A stretch of 64,000 nucleotides of DNA from GCA-002790615 sp964438025 (GTDB taxonomy: Bacteria > Patescibacteriota > Minisyncoccia > Moranbacterales > UBA2206): assembly GCA_964438025.1 (NCBI GenBank), contig CAYTIK010000001.1, forward strand, positions 37,585 through 101,584, in the 5' to 3' direction. This document shows positions 31,184 to 40,453 of this stretch, piece by piece (the first letter of the stretch is position 1; each line of letters opens with the position of its first letter). The notes under the pieces are model-generated. The model was not told the origin of the DNA, did no database searches, and saw nothing but the letters and a program-made list of their open reading frames with translations. The position numbers were made by a program, and so were the translations under genes.

Positions 31184-31205
31184 TTGGGACCAAATAAAGT
31201 CACTA

Positions 31206-31433
31206 CTATTTAATCGAGAATGCAATCACCAGCGCGTAAATGGAAATGGCTTCCGCAAACGCGGAGGCCAGCAGCATTGGAACCAGAATTTTTCCGGCAG
31301 CTTCCGGATTCCGGCCGATTGATTCCATGGCTTTGGCGCCAATAAAACCGATTCCCAACCCCGGTCCGATGGACCCGAGTCCGATAGCCAAGGCCTTGGC
31401 CAACATGGTTAAATCCATAAATTTATTTGGCAC
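31206..31433 (-). CDS. atpE: F-type ATP synthase c subunit
   Basis: Two-helix membrane rotor subunit, 75 residues. The first helix is ALAIGLGSIGPGLGIGFIGA. The polar loop is SIGRNPEA. The second helix contains the ion-carrying glutamate in ASAFAEAISIYALVIAF. The glutamine typical of sodium-binding rings is replaced by isoleucine (GLGIG), and the residue after the glutamate is alanine. This fits a proton-type ring. MPNKF may be extra; MDLTMLAKAL at residue 6 is an alternative start. Confidence 0.95.
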   Translation of the reverse strand: MPNKFMDLTMLAKALAIGLGSIGPGLGIGFIGAKAMESIGRNPEAAGKILVPMLLASAFAEAISIYALVIAFSIK

Positions 31434-31579
31434 ATTAACTATTCTTTCTCTCTCTATGGGGAGAATAATTAATGCGCTCGATAAAAAAATTAATTAACAA
31501 TGGTTAAATAGCTAGATTGTTAAATGGTTTTTTTAATTTTATCTTAACAATTTAACAATATAACAATTCAACAATATAG

Positions 31580-32422
31580 TTAATGATTTTCCGCGTGATC
31601 TTGAGTGGCGATGGTCATAAAAACCAATGTCAGCATGGAAAAAATCAAAGCCTGAATAATGCCTACAATGATTTCCAAAAAGATAAACGGCAACGGCAAA
31701 ATGAAAGCGAACAATGCCATCATGGAAGCCAGCAGCACTTCGCCGGCAAAAATATTCCCAAACAACCGGAAAGACAGCGAAGCTATTTTTGCCACTTCTC
31801 CAATCACTTCCACCACTCCCACAAAAGCCTTGATAGGATTGATTAAAATTACCGCCGGATCTTTTTTAATTTTTTTGGGTATTTCCCAGAAAACTTCCAG
31901 ATTGATAAATTTATTCAAATGTTTCCAAGCGCCCACCGCGACTACTCCCATAATATGTGAAAGGATGACGGCAATCAGTGCGATGGCTAAAGTTGTATTG
32001 AGATCGGCCGTCCCTCCGCGTAGCAGTGAAACAAAAACATTGTGGCCATTTCCGCTTTCTATAAATCCGATTGTGCCGATACCGGGCAAAAGTCCCAGCC
32101 AATTATTCACTAAAACGAAAAGGAATAGTGCCAGCGCTAATGGTAAAAATTTTTCGGTTTTTTTTCGTTCTCCCGTCACCGAATCGCCCAAGTTTAGCGC
32201 GCTTTCCAATAAAAATTCAAAAATGTTTTGGATGCCTCTGGGCACTTTCTTTATTTTTTTTCCGATTAAAATAAAAAGGGTTACGAGGATGATGACCGTA
32301 ACCCAACTGGTAATGAGCGAATTGGTGATGGTGAATTTTCCGATTTCCATAATCGGTTCCGCGAAGAGAGTCGCTTCGTGAGAAATTTCCGTTGACGCTA
32401 AATTGTTATTATCTTCGGTCAT
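31580..32422 (-). CDS. atpB: F-type ATP synthase a subunit
   Basis: Proton-channel half of F0. Several membrane helices are visible. The essential arginine is in KIASLSFRLFGNIFAGEVLL, the conserved fourth-helix motif. WLGLLPGIG is an earlier family block. 280 residues. The start overlaps the upstream AtpI/AtpZ-like gene by 14 bases. Confidence 0.96.
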   Translation of the reverse strand: MTEDNNNLASTEISHEATLFAEPIMEIGKFTITNSLITSWVTVIILVTLFILIGKKIKKVPRGIQNIFEFLLESALNLGDSVTGERKKTEKFLPLALALFLFVLVNNWLGLLPGIGTIGFIESGNGHNVFVSLLRGGTADLNTTLAIALIAVILSHIMGVVAVGAWKHLNKFINLEVFWEIPKKIKKDPAVILINPIKAFVGVVEVIGEVAKIASLSFRLFGNIFAGEVLLASMMALFAFILPLPFIFLEIIVGIIQALIFSMLTLVFMTIATQDHAENH

Positions 32423-32702
32423 ATTTAATTGCTTCCAAATCTTTAGCTTTTTTTAATCTAGCTTCCTTTTCAATATCTTTCATGGCTTTTAAGGCATCAC
32501 GCACTATGCCGAACATCGACAAGATAAACGCAACTCCGACTGATAGTAGAAATAACCAAGGTTCCGTGCCATATTTCCGATCTAGCCACTTTCCGACAAA
32601 CACTCCCATGATAACGGGGATTCCGATCCAGCCACTCAATCTACAAAAAAGAAATATACCCGGTTGCCACCAGGGATTATTTTTTCCGCCGTTGCTTTCC
32701 AT
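32409..32702 (-). CDS. AtpI/AtpZ-family small membrane protein
   Basis: First gene of the ATP synthase operon. It has two membrane helices (LSGWIGIPVIMGVFVGKWLD and WLFLLSVGVAFILSMFGIV) and a charged C-terminal tail. Such proteins help assemble the c-ring or carry magnesium; the exact role here is not shown. 97 residues. The promoter is likely in the 57 bases between its ATG and the palindromic element at 32760-32824; TTGACT at the edge of that element is a possible -35 box. Confidence 0.85.
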   Translation of the reverse strand: MESNGGKNNPWWQPGIFLFCRLSGWIGIPVIMGVFVGKWLDRKYGTEPWLFLLSVGVAFILSMFGIVRDALKAMKDIEKEARLKKAKDLEAIKYDRR

Positions 32703-32759
32703 AAAAATATTATTTTGTACCCCAGTTATTATTTTCTACTAGGATTTAAAAAAAGTCAA

Positions 32760-32824
32760 CCCCGCACTAACTTTTTACCTTTTTTATTTTTTGCGCTTTG
32801 GCGCAGTAAAAAGTTAGTGCGGGG
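32760..32824. mobile_element. 65-bp MITE-like derivative of the GIY-YIG element ends
   Basis: CCCCGCACTAACTTTTTAC and GTAAAAAGTTAGTGCGGGG are perfect 19-base inverted repeats, around 27 bases with a small inner hairpin (TGCGC/GCGCA). No gene fits inside. The ends match those of the two GIY-YIG elements. On the minus strand the long stem is followed by TTGACTTTTTTT, so it can act as a terminator between tatD and the ATP synthase operon. Confidence 0.85.
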
Positions 32825-32833
32825 CAAGCCCCT

Positions 32834-33673
32834 TCAAAAAACTGGTAAATCAAACAGTTTCTGCGTATTTTGCGTGGTAATTTCCGCCACTTTTTCCGGA
32901 GTTATTTGCTTTATTTTAGCGATTTTTTCAGCGACATAAGCTACATACAGCGGTTCATTGCGCTGCCCTTTAAAAGGAACGGGAGTTAAGTATGGACAAT
33001 CGGTTTCCACCAGTATTTTTTCCAAGGGTATTTCTTTTATCAATCGATCAAAACTGTCCGAATACGTGATGACTCCATTAAGTCCGATCAAAAATCCCAG
33101 TTCGATAAACTTATTTGCCGTCTTATAGCCTCCGATAAAACTATGGATTACTCCTAACTTTTTAACCGGCTTATTTTTTAATATCTCATACAGATCGTCA
33201 TAAGCATCCCAGCAATGGATAATCATAGGTTTTTCTAACTCATTGGCCAGATCAATAAATTCCGCAAAAATTTCTTTTTGCTTGGTTTTTAGTTTTTCTA
33301 TGTCATCTTCTGGTTCGAAGTGATGATAATCCAATCCCACTTCCCCAATCGCCACTACTTCTTTATTTTTCGCCAAGAGGCGATATTTTTCCATATCCAT
33401 CTCTTCTCCGCTGGTTGTAATTTCCGTTTTTTCCAATTCGTTATTATCTTCATAGGTAAAACTTTTCGCTTGCAAATGCACTGGGTGCGTTCCGACCGCC
33501 GCCCATAACTTCCCAGGATATTCCTTAGCGTATTTGAGCGCCCGGACGCTGGTCGAATATTGCGAACCGACATTGATAAAAAAGACGCTTTTGTCGAAAG
33601 CTCTTCTTATCACTTCTTCCGCGTCATCCTTAAACGCGCTGAAATTTACATGGGCGTGGGTGTCGATCAACAT
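32834..33673 (-). CDS. tatD: TatD-family metal-dependent DNase
   Basis: TIM-barrel hydrolase with 3'-5' exonuclease activity in studied members. MLIDTHAHVNF gives the HxH metal ligands, VVAIGEVGLDYHHFEPEDD the bridging glutamate, MIIHCWDAYDD and GVIHSFIGG the later histidines, and VETDCPYLTP the final aspartate. About 279 residues from the chosen ATG, which lies seven bases after the stop of the four-helix-bundle gene. An in-frame TTG at 33700 is less likely. Confidence 0.93.
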   Translation of the reverse strand: MLIDTHAHVNFSAFKDDAEEVIRRAFDKSVFFINVGSQYSTSVRALKYAKEYPGKLWAAVGTHPVHLQAKSFTYEDNNELEKTEITTSGEEMDMEKYRLLAKNKEVVAIGEVGLDYHHFEPEDDIEKLKTKQKEIFAEFIDLANELEKPMIIHCWDAYDDLYEILKNKPVKKLGVIHSFIGGYKTANKFIELGFLIGLNGVITYSDSFDRLIKEIPLEKILVETDCPYLTPVPFKGQRNEPLYVAYVAEKIAKIKQITPEKVAEITTQNTQKLFDLPVF

Positions 33674-33680
33674 AAACTTT

Positions 33681-34241
33681 TTATTTTTTTCTATATTCAA
33701 TTCTTTTTTGATAAAGCTTTTCGTTAAAACCTTCCTCTTTCATATGCTTATCCTTAAGAGAAATTATCAATTTATCAATCAAATAGTTGGACTGATTTAT
33801 CAAAGTTATCATTAAATTAACCGCCTTTTCTTTTTCCTTAGGAAGATTGGGGAAATCAGGGTTATCAGGTAGTGCGGGATATTTTTTTATAATAACCCAA
33901 ATTACTCCCATTTCCCTTATTTCCCCAATGGATTTTTCTTTTGGCCAGATTGGAATTTTATTCTGCCTAGCGTATGACAAATAATCACCCAGAAGTTCTT
34001 CCAATGAACCCCTGGCTACTCCGCAGAGTTTTATATAGCCAGCCAGGCTTTGTTGTTTGTTTCCTTCAGCAATATTCTGCATTCCGGAACGAGCCGCTTG
34101 AACCATTTGATCAACAGTCCTGGAAAAACGGCTAACATTTTGTTCTGTAAATTGAACGGTCAAATCATAAATCGGAACGGTTACTTTGTAAGCTAACAAA
34201 TATTCATAGCCAGCTTTTTTATTTTGATTTTCGCTTTCCAT
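33681..34241 (-). CDS. four-helix-bundle protein (suffix-domain type)
   Basis: Related to the 23S rRNA intervening-sequence protein group: helices LLAYKVTVPIYDLTVQFTEQ, then SRTVDQMVQAARSGMQNIAE (the conserved QMxxAAxSxxxNIAEG block) and GYIKLCGVARGSLEELLGDY. 186 residues. The extra C-terminal part fits the four-helix suffix variant. Its function is unknown. Its ATG shares a base with the metG stop, so it is translated with metG, although such genes usually behave as accessory cargo. Confidence 0.82.
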   Translation of the reverse strand: MESENQNKKAGYEYLLAYKVTVPIYDLTVQFTEQNVSRFSRTVDQMVQAARSGMQNIAEGNKQQSLAGYIKLCGVARGSLEELLGDYLSYARQNKIPIWPKEKSIGEIREMGVIWVIIKKYPALPDNPDFPNLPKEKEKAVNLMITLINQSNYLIDKLIISLKDKHMKEEGFNEKLYQKRIEYRKK

Positions 34242-35746
34242 TATTTAATGCGTTGAAATAAAATTTCGGTTTGTTTAGTTTCCAGGGCTTTTTTAATTTT
34301 TTCGGCAGTTTCTGGCAAAAAGGGGTTGAGCAAGACAGAATAGAGTGCTAAATGAGAAAACAAATATAATATACTTTCTTTAAATTGTTTATCGTTCTCT
34401 TTTAATTCCCATGGTCTATTATTTTCAATATAATCATTCATTTGTTTAATTCCTTTTAAGCTCCAATTACTAACAACCTTCCCTGCATCATAATAGCTCC
34501 CTTGTGTCCCTAGCCAAATTGCGTAAAATATTTGTTCTAATTTAAATTCAGAAAACATAGATTGATACCATTCTTTTATGTCTTTTAAATCAATATTTTT
34601 TTCTGTGTAATCATCCATTTCTTTAAACAATTCTTCGCTATTCAACTGCAGCTTTTCACTCATTTTTACTACCCTTGAAACTAAATTACCTAATCCATTC
34701 GCTAAATCTGCGTTATACTTCTCAATCATTCTTTCCATTGTAATATCAATATCCTGTCCGAAAGGACCAGAAGCAAGCAAGAGATAGCGCGTGCCGTCTG
34801 TGCCGAATTTTTCCAACATTTCATCAATGGAAATAACATTGCCGAGAGTCTTGCTCATTTTTTTGCCTCCGGAAAGGATATGTCCGTGCGTAAAAAGCAT
34901 TTTGGGCAATGGAATGCCCAAGTGCATCAAAATGGCCGCCCAAATAGTGGCGTGGACACGTAAGATATCTTTACCGATTAAATTAACATCTACTGGCCAT
35001 TGCTTGGGAATATTTTTTAAATCGCCGTCCCAACTGATACCAGTCAGATAATTCAAGAGCGCGTCTATCCAGACGTAAGTCGTATGTTCCACATCAAATG
35101 GCAACGGTATCCCCCAAGAAAGATTCTTTCTGGAGACAGAAACATCTTTCAAAACCTGATTTTTTAGGAAAGAAAGTATTTCATTTTTATATTTTTCCGG
35201 AGCAATTTTGAACTCGTCTGATTCTATTTTTTTAATTAGATCCTCTTGAATGGAAGTCATTTTCATCAGATAGCATTCTTCCTGCATAATTTCCGGAGCT
35301 ATATCGTGATCCGGACATTTTCCGTCCACTAATTCATTTTCATTTTTAAATTGTTCACAACCAACGCAGTACAACCCCTCATATTTACCTTTATAAATAG
35401 CCCCTTTGTCATAGAGAGTTTGCAAAACTTTTTGGATAGCAGCTTTATGTTTTTTATCTGTCGTTCGGATAAAATTATCATATTTTATATCCAATTTTTT
35501 CCATAAATTCTGAAATTCTCCGGCAATTTCATCCACAAATTCCTGTGGGTCTTTGTTTTGAGCTTCGGCCGCTTTTTTAATTTTCATCCCATGTTCATCC
35601 ATGCCGGTCAAAAAGAAAACGTCGTCGCCTTGCAATTTATGAAAACGCGCCAAAACATCCGCTGCGATCGTTGTATACGCATGCCCAATATGCGGCTTAG
35701 CATTGGCGTAATATATAGGAGTAGTGATATAAAACTTATTTGGCAT
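34241..35746 (-). CDS. metG: methionyl-tRNA synthetase
   Basis: Class I synthetase. PHIGHAYTTI contains HIGH and GGKKMSKTLGN contains KMSKS. YCVGCEQF with KCPDHD forms the zinc knuckle region. WGIPLPFD and TYVWIDALLNYLTG are conserved core blocks. 501 residues; the C-terminal tRNA-binding dimer domain of E. coli MetG is absent. Three bases separate it from rsmI. Confidence 0.97.
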   Translation of the reverse strand: MPNKFYITTPIYYANAKPHIGHAYTTIAADVLARFHKLQGDDVFFLTGMDEHGMKIKKAAEAQNKDPQEFVDEIAGEFQNLWKKLDIKYDNFIRTTDKKHKAAIQKVLQTLYDKGAIYKGKYEGLYCVGCEQFKNENELVDGKCPDHDIAPEIMQEECYLMKMTSIQEDLIKKIESDEFKIAPEKYKNEILSFLKNQVLKDVSVSRKNLSWGIPLPFDVEHTTYVWIDALLNYLTGISWDGDLKNIPKQWPVDVNLIGKDILRVHATIWAAILMHLGIPLPKMLFTHGHILSGGKKMSKTLGNVISIDEMLEKFGTDGTRYLLLASGPFGQDIDITMERMIEKYNADLANGLGNLVSRVVKMSEKLQLNSEELFKEMDDYTEKNIDLKDIKEWYQSMFSEFKLEQIFYAIWLGTQGSYYDAGKVVSNWSLKGIKQMNDYIENNRPWELKENDKQFKESILYLFSHLALYSVLLNPFLPETAEKIKKALETKQTEILFQRIK

Positions 35747-35749
35747 TTT

Positions 35750-36421
35750 TTAATATACAATAATTACAAACTCCCCCTTTATCTTATCTTTATTTTCTCT
35801 AAAGTATTTCAAAACTTCATTAACTTTCCCTCGGACAATTTCTTCAAACATTTTGGTTATTTCCCGGCCTAAAATGACATTTTTTTCTGCGGAGAATTTT
35901 CCCAAAAGTTCCAGATTTTTGATGACCCGGTGCGGCGATTCAAAATACATAACCGGAAAATTCAGAGCTAAGATTTCTTTAAAAAATTTCTCCCGGCCTT
36001 TTTTGTGCGGCGGAAAGCCCCAAAAAGCAAAGTGTTGGAGATCGATTCCCGCGACACTCGCGAGCGCCGTCACAGCGGAAACGCCGGGAATCGGAATTAC
36101 AGCAATGTCTTTTTGAATGGCTAATTCCACCAGAAGATTGCCCGGGTCGGAAATCCCCGGTGTACCGGCATCCGTCACCAACGCAATATTCTCTCCGGAT
36201 TCCAAAGCTAGAATTATTTGGTCAAAACGCAATTTTTTGGAATGCTGATGGAAAGAAAGGAGCGGTTTTTTAATCTCAAAAAGCACCAGCAGTTTTTGCG
36301 TCACGCGCGTATCTTCACAGGCGATGCGGTCAACTCGTTTCAAAGTCTCCAAGGCCCGCAAAGTGATGTCTTGCCGGTTGCCAATCGGTGTCCCGACAAT
36401 GTATAATACTCCTGTAGTCAT
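35750..36421 (-). CDS. rsmI: 16S rRNA cytidine-1402 2'-O-methyltransferase
   Basis: SAM-dependent methyltransferase acting on 16S rRNA. The signature is YIVGTPIGNRQDITLRALE, followed by ACEDTRVTQKLL, VTDAGTPGISDPG and PGVSAVTALASVAGI. 223 residues, lacking the extra C-terminal domain of longer members. It heads the rsmI-metG-4HB-tatD run. Confidence 0.96.
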   Translation of the reverse strand: MTTGVLYIVGTPIGNRQDITLRALETLKRVDRIACEDTRVTQKLLVLFEIKKPLLSFHQHSKKLRFDQIILALESGENIALVTDAGTPGISDPGNLLVELAIQKDIAVIPIPGVSAVTALASVAGIDLQHFAFWGFPPHKKGREKFFKEILALNFPVMYFESPHRVIKNLELLGKFSAEKNVILGREITKMFEEIVRGKVNEVLKYFRENKDKIKGEFVIIVY

Positions 36422-36487
36422 AAAAATTCTTAAAATAACCTTCTCTTATAAATTTATCAACAATTTAACAATTTAGCAATTTAATTT

Positions 36488-36949
36488 ATGATCCTGGCCA
36501 CTCACGCGCTGGTCGGCGCGGCTTTGGGGAAAAACCTGGAAAATCCTTGGCTCATCATTGTTCTTTGTTCCATCGTGCATTTTGCCCTGGACGCTTTCCG
36601 CCACGGAGAATATATCGATCACCGCGAAAAATTGAAAAACTTAGGCCGCAATGTCAGTTTGGATTTATTTGTTGGCGGTTCTATTGTTTTTTCTATTTTA
36701 TTTTTTCAAGACTGGGAATTGATTACCGTCCGCAATATTTTTTTAGGAATCCTTTTTTGTATGCTACCGGACTTCTTGACTCTCATGCATTATAGATTCC
36801 CAACTTTCAAAATCCTGCGAAAAATTTACCGCTTCCATCAAAGAGTCCACCCTTACCCACACCCTTCGCAGCAAACTCAATGGAACCTGCGCAACGCCAC
36901 TAATGATATCCTATTTTCTTTCATCGCCATCCTCTTCTTAATCTTCTAA
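36488..36949 (+). CDS. small integral membrane protein, possible metal-dependent hydrolase relative
   Basis: The N-terminus MILATHALVGAALGKNLENP and the HFALDAFRHGEYIDH segment place histidines and aspartates near membrane helices, as in YdjM-like membrane hydrolases. LFCMLPDFLTLMHY adds another acidic motif. 153 residues with about four hydrophobic segments. A similar start (MILAHIIIGTLP) is found in the 55474-55911 gene, suggesting distant paralogy. The reaction is unknown. Confidence 0.6.
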   Translation: MILATHALVGAALGKNLENPWLIIVLCSIVHFALDAFRHGEYIDHREKLKNLGRNVSLDLFVGGSIVFSILFFQDWELITVRNIFLGILFCMLPDFLTLMHYRFPTFKILRKIYRFHQRVHPYPHPSQQTQWNLRNATNDILFSFIAILFLIF

Positions 36950-37024
36950 CGCTTACGCTAGAACATCTATTCCGCTCTTAACATAGCAAAAAGCTACAAT
37001 TTTGAGATGAAGCGAACGTTAAAA

Positions 37025-37061
37025 AACTTCTCTTTTAGCGTAGCGCTTTGAGAAGTTTTAG
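37025..37061. terminator. hairpin after the 36488-36949 gene
   Basis: AAAACTTCTC pairs with GAGAAGTTTT around a loop containing agcgtagcgct. The U-tract is only four bases, so this is a weak terminator or a repeat. The remaining spacer to 37166 holds a second hairpin and no gene. Confidence 0.4.
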
Positions 37062-37112
37062 TGAGCAAATCCAAAGTTGTCTTTTTGCGAGTTGGAGCGA
37101 GCTTTTCTTTCT

Positions 37113-37139
37113 CCACTTTCTTTTCTAAAAAGAAAGTGG
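37113..37139 (-). terminator. hairpin downstream of the AI-2E-type gene
   Basis: CCACTTTCTTTT and AAAAGAAAGTGG are perfect complements around cta. It lies about 30 bases past the stop of the 37167-38195 gene. The U-rich side is weak on either strand. Confidence 0.4.
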
Positions 37140-37166
37140 AAAGATTTTTGCGGAAAGAAAAAATAA

Positions 37167-38195
37167 TTAAATCTTTTCCGGTTTTTTCATCAGATCTTCC
37201 ACCACTACGCCGATAGCGGTCGCAATCGGTATGGACAGAATCACGCCCAAAACCCCTCCCAATTTCAATCCAATCAATAAGGCCAGAATAACCGCGATGG
37301 GATTAAGGCCTAAAGCTCTTTTCATAATTTGCGGAACAATCACATGATTTTCAAACTGCTGGACGGCAAAAACCAACAGTAATACCAGCAAACCAGTCAT
37401 CGGTGAAACCGTTAAACCTAAGATTATCGCCGGAATAGCGGAAACAATCGGGCCGACATAAGGAATAATCTCCATGAGTCCCGCAAAAATCGCCAGCGAT
37501 AAAGCATAAGGCACACCGATAAAATAAAGTCCGATAAAATCTAAAATAAAAATAATTACCATCAACAGCAACTGGCTAGTCATCCAATGGCCAATCTTTG
37601 TTTTGATCCGGCTAGTAAGAGAAAGGGCGTATTCTTTATGTTTTTCCGGAACGACTAAGGCCACAAAGCTACTGATACCATCTTGTTTGACGGCCATATA
37701 AAAAACCAGTGCAAAAACCACGATCGTCGAAACAAAACCCGAAAAAACTCCTACTGTTTTAGAAAAAATATTGCCGGAAATTTCGGAAAAACCGCCGCTT
37801 GATTGACCGATCAGCTCTTGGATATTCAGCATAGTGCCTTGAGTTTGAAAATAATCTTTCACTCCTTGCAAGGATTGTTCGACATTTTGGGAATATTCCG
37901 GCAATTTTTGATAAAGATCGCGGAATTGTTCTGTCAGTGGTGGAACTAAAAAAGATATCGATAATCCAATAATAGAAAAAAGGAGAAAATAAATAATAAT
38001 CACTCCTAAAGAACGCGGAATTTTTCGTTCATGCATCCAATTGACCGCCGGCTCAATCCCGGAAACAATTACAAGAGAAATAAAAAGCAAGGCAATAATA
38101 TCTCTGATGAGGAAAAGAAACCAGCAGCCTAAAACTACCAGCAAGATGCGAAAAATTATTCCGATAGAAATTTCCACGTGAGTTTTTTCCAGCAT
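37167..38195 (-). CDS. AI-2E family membrane transporter
   Basis: Eight-helix-type permease of a family that includes autoinducer-2 exporters and sodium/proton antiporters; the substrate is unknown here. Hydrophobic helices run from IIFRILLVVLGCWFLFLI to GGVLGVILSIPIATAIGVVV. The family blocks FAGLMEIIPYVGPIVSAIPA and FVQQFENHVIVPQIMKRALG-like VQQFENHVIVPQIMKRALGL are present. 342 residues, typical. Confidence 0.93.
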   Translation of the reverse strand: MLEKTHVEISIGIIFRILLVVLGCWFLFLIRDIIALLFISLVIVSGIEPAVNWMHERKIPRSLGVIIIYFLLFSIIGLSISFLVPPLTEQFRDLYQKLPEYSQNVEQSLQGVKDYFQTQGTMLNIQELIGQSSGGFSEISGNIFSKTVGVFSGFVSTIVVFALVFYMAVKQDGISSFVALVVPEKHKEYALSLTSRIKTKIGHWMTSQLLLMVIIFILDFIGLYFIGVPYALSLAIFAGLMEIIPYVGPIVSAIPAIILGLTVSPMTGLLVLLLVFAVQQFENHVIVPQIMKRALGLNPIAVILALLIGLKLGGVLGVILSIPIATAIGVVVEDLMKKPEKI

Positions 38196-38199
38196 AAAT

Positions 38200-39471
38200 T
38201 TATTCTAAATTTAAAATGTTTTTAATTTCCGGCGCGTTCTTATGTGGTCCAATTATGGCTAAATTAAGCCTTTTTTTCACAAAAATCTCTTGTGCTACTT
38301 TTAGAATATCAAATGGCGTCACTTTGTCAATTTTAGTAAAAATCTCGCTAGGCGTCAGGATTTTTTTCTTTTTTATTTCCTGGCTGGCAAAAAACATCGC
38401 CACTTCATCGGAAGCTTCCAAACCCATCAAGCTCTTACCTTTGATAAAATCTTTGGCTTTTTGCAGCTCTTTTTTATTAACTTTAAAATTTGCTATTTTT
38501 TGATATTCCCGCAAAATTGTTTCAACAGTTAATTCTAAATTTTTATGTTCGACTCCGACTTGCGTGGCTAGATAACCGCAATCTGCGTAAGCTTCCACTT
38601 CGGTTTTGACATAATAAGCCAAGCCCAGTTTTTCCCGGACTTCAATGAAAAGGCGACTAGACATATTGCCGCCCAAAATAACAGAGAGCAGCGCTAGGGA
38701 AAAACGTTTGGGATGATTCTCCGGATAAGCCCGCGTGCCTAAAATAAAATGAGTCTGGTCGGTTTTTTTAAATTTTATCCTAATAGCCGGCTGATTCTGT
38801 TTATCTTTAATATCAGCTAATTTGGCTGTTTTCTTTTTCGGCATCCGAGAAAAATATTTTTCTATGGCTTTTAATGATTTCCTTTCATCCAATTTTCCGG
38901 CCACGCAAATTATCGTATTATTGGCCACATAAAAATTTTTAAGATACTCCACAAATTTTTCGCGCTTGAGAGTTCTGATAATTTCTTTCGTGCCGATGAT
39001 TTCTCGGCCTAAGGAATTGCCGGCATACAAGAGATTTTCAAAAACATCGGCTACATTTCGGACAGGCGTATCTTCATACATATTTAATTCCTGCAAAATC
39101 GTCCCTTTTTCTTTTTCAATTTCCTCTTTTTCCAGTTTGGAATTAAGAAAGATATCCGCCACCACGTCCAGAGCCGTTTCGAAATGCTTAGCATCAGCTT
39201 TGGCGTAATAAAGCGTCCAATCTTTGGAAGTAAAAGCATTGAATTCTCCGCCGATAGCGTCCAATTCTTCCGAAATATCCAAAGTCGTCGGCCGCTTAGC
39301 TGTGCCTTTGAAAAACATATGTTCCACAAAATGCGACAATCCCGCTTCTTTTTTTGTTTCATATCGCGACCCCACTCCAACCATCACGGTTACTGTCACT
39401 GTTTGCGTCCCGGCTACCGGAACCGTCAGTACACGCAGGCCGTTTTTTAATAAAGTTCTTTTATATTTCAT
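38200..39471 (-). CDS. M16-family zinc peptidase (processing-peptidase type)
   Basis: The inverted zinc motif HxxEH is present in LSHFVEHMFFKGT, with the further glutamate in the EKGTILQELNMYEDTP region. 423 residues, one M16 half-pair (active N-terminal plus inactive C-terminal domain). Five bases after the NIF3-like gene. Substrates are unknown; peptide degradation or processing is likely. Confidence 0.94.
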   Translation of the reverse strand: MKYKRTLLKNGLRVLTVPVAGTQTVTVTVMVGVGSRYETKKEAGLSHFVEHMFFKGTAKRPTTLDISEELDAIGGEFNAFTSKDWTLYYAKADAKHFETALDVVADIFLNSKLEKEEIEKEKGTILQELNMYEDTPVRNVADVFENLLYAGNSLGREIIGTKEIIRTLKREKFVEYLKNFYVANNTIICVAGKLDERKSLKAIEKYFSRMPKKKTAKLADIKDKQNQPAIRIKFKKTDQTHFILGTRAYPENHPKRFSLALLSVILGGNMSSRLFIEVREKLGLAYYVKTEVEAYADCGYLATQVGVEHKNLELTVETILREYQKIANFKVNKKELQKAKDFIKGKSLMGLEASDEVAMFFASQEIKKKKILTPSEIFTKIDKVTPFDILKVAQEIFVKKRLNLAIIGPHKNAPEIKNILNLE

Positions 39472-39476
39472 AAAAA

Positions 39477-40448
39477 TTATTTCTTTCTTACCCTACTTAC
39501 CCTAATCAACCCACTACACGGCACAACTTCTATCCCCCGTTTTTGCAGTTCGTCCAAAAAGAGATTCATACCGATGGAATCGGAAGAAATATGGCCCGCA
39601 ATGACAACATTGATATGCGCTTTTTCCGCTTCCTTTTTGTGTTCTTCGCTCTGATGCATAGAAATAACCGTTCCGACGCCGGCTTTGGCTAGCTGTTCGT
39701 AAATTTTCGGGCTGCCTTCCGTTCCACCGGTTATTTCCGTAAAAACAATTTTCCCGGCATGGCTATCCTCCGATCCGGTAAAAAGGCATGGTCCTGATCC
39801 TTTTTTGGCTGCTTCGCGATATTCGGGAATTTCCAAAAGCGATTCCAAAACTTCTCCCAGATATTCCGGACGGTCTTTCTGGATTTTTTTCTGCACAAAC
39901 TTGGCTACTAAATTATCAGCGGGAGTATGAATATTAATGAGATTGACATTTAAAAGATTAGCCAAATCCACTGCCATAAAATGATTAATCGGATTAATAC
40001 CCCGGCTAACTTCGCTGATTTTTACTTTCAAAAGATTTTCGGCAATATTGATGGGAATACCCGATTGCGCCAAAATATCGGCTTGCATCTGCATCACCTC
40101 GCTTAAATCGGCCAAGGATTTCCCTATCGGATGATGATTGATTAGCAAATCAATTTCTTTTTCGGGATTTTTATCGTTAAGATATTTCGTAGCCAAAATT
40201 TCCGCTCCACCTAAATCAATTCCTGCCATTACTCTTTTTATTTCCTTTTTCCCGCTGTCCAAGTGGATGCGGGAATCGAGGTATGGATTGCGTAATTTTT
40301 CCAGATCAAAAAGTTTCTTTTCTTTGGGAGAAAGTTTTTCATATTTTCCCTTAATTCTTTTCAGATATTTATCAACATCCTTGGCCGAACGGAAATCAGC
40401 CTTACGGCCCATCTCAATCGCCAGATCAAAAATTTGCTTGATATTCAT
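39477..40448 (-). CDS. NIF3-family metal-binding protein
   Basis: Related to YbgI/NIF3 (GTP cyclohydrolase I type 2-like). LLINHHPIG gives the double-histidine metal site, NIHTPADN another block, and the C-terminal GTVISMHQSEEH and VVIAGHISSDSIG supply remaining ligands. 323 residues with a longer N-terminal helical extension than E. coli YbgI. The biochemical role of the family is not settled. It lies between glyS and the M16 peptidase gene with five-base gaps, a tight operon. Confidence 0.85.
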   Translation of the reverse strand: MNIKQIFDLAIEMGRKADFRSAKDVDKYLKRIKGKYEKLSPKEKKLFDLEKLRNPYLDSRIHLDSGKKEIKRVMAGIDLGGAEILATKYLNDKNPEKEIDLLINHHPIGKSLADLSEVMQMQADILAQSGIPINIAENLLKVKISEVSRGINPINHFMAVDLANLLNVNLINIHTPADNLVAKFVQKKIQKDRPEYLGEVLESLLEIPEYREAAKKGSGPCLFTGSEDSHAGKIVFTEITGGTEGSPKIYEQLAKAGVGTVISMHQSEEHKKEAEKAHINVVIAGHISSDSIGMNLFLDELQKRGIEVVPCSGLIRVSRVRKK

Positions 40449-40453
40449 AAATT

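Noticed and set aside
31659..32381. 240-codon plus-strand frame antisense to atpB
   Set aside because: It is a shadow of the atpB reading frame; its low-complexity Ser/Lys/Asn composition follows from the membrane-protein codons on the other strand.
33681..34241. Four-helix-bundle protein as Avd partner of the reverse transcriptase at 63.6 kb
   Set aside because: It is 30 kb away, longer than Avd, coupled to metG and tatD, and fits the suffix-domain type better.
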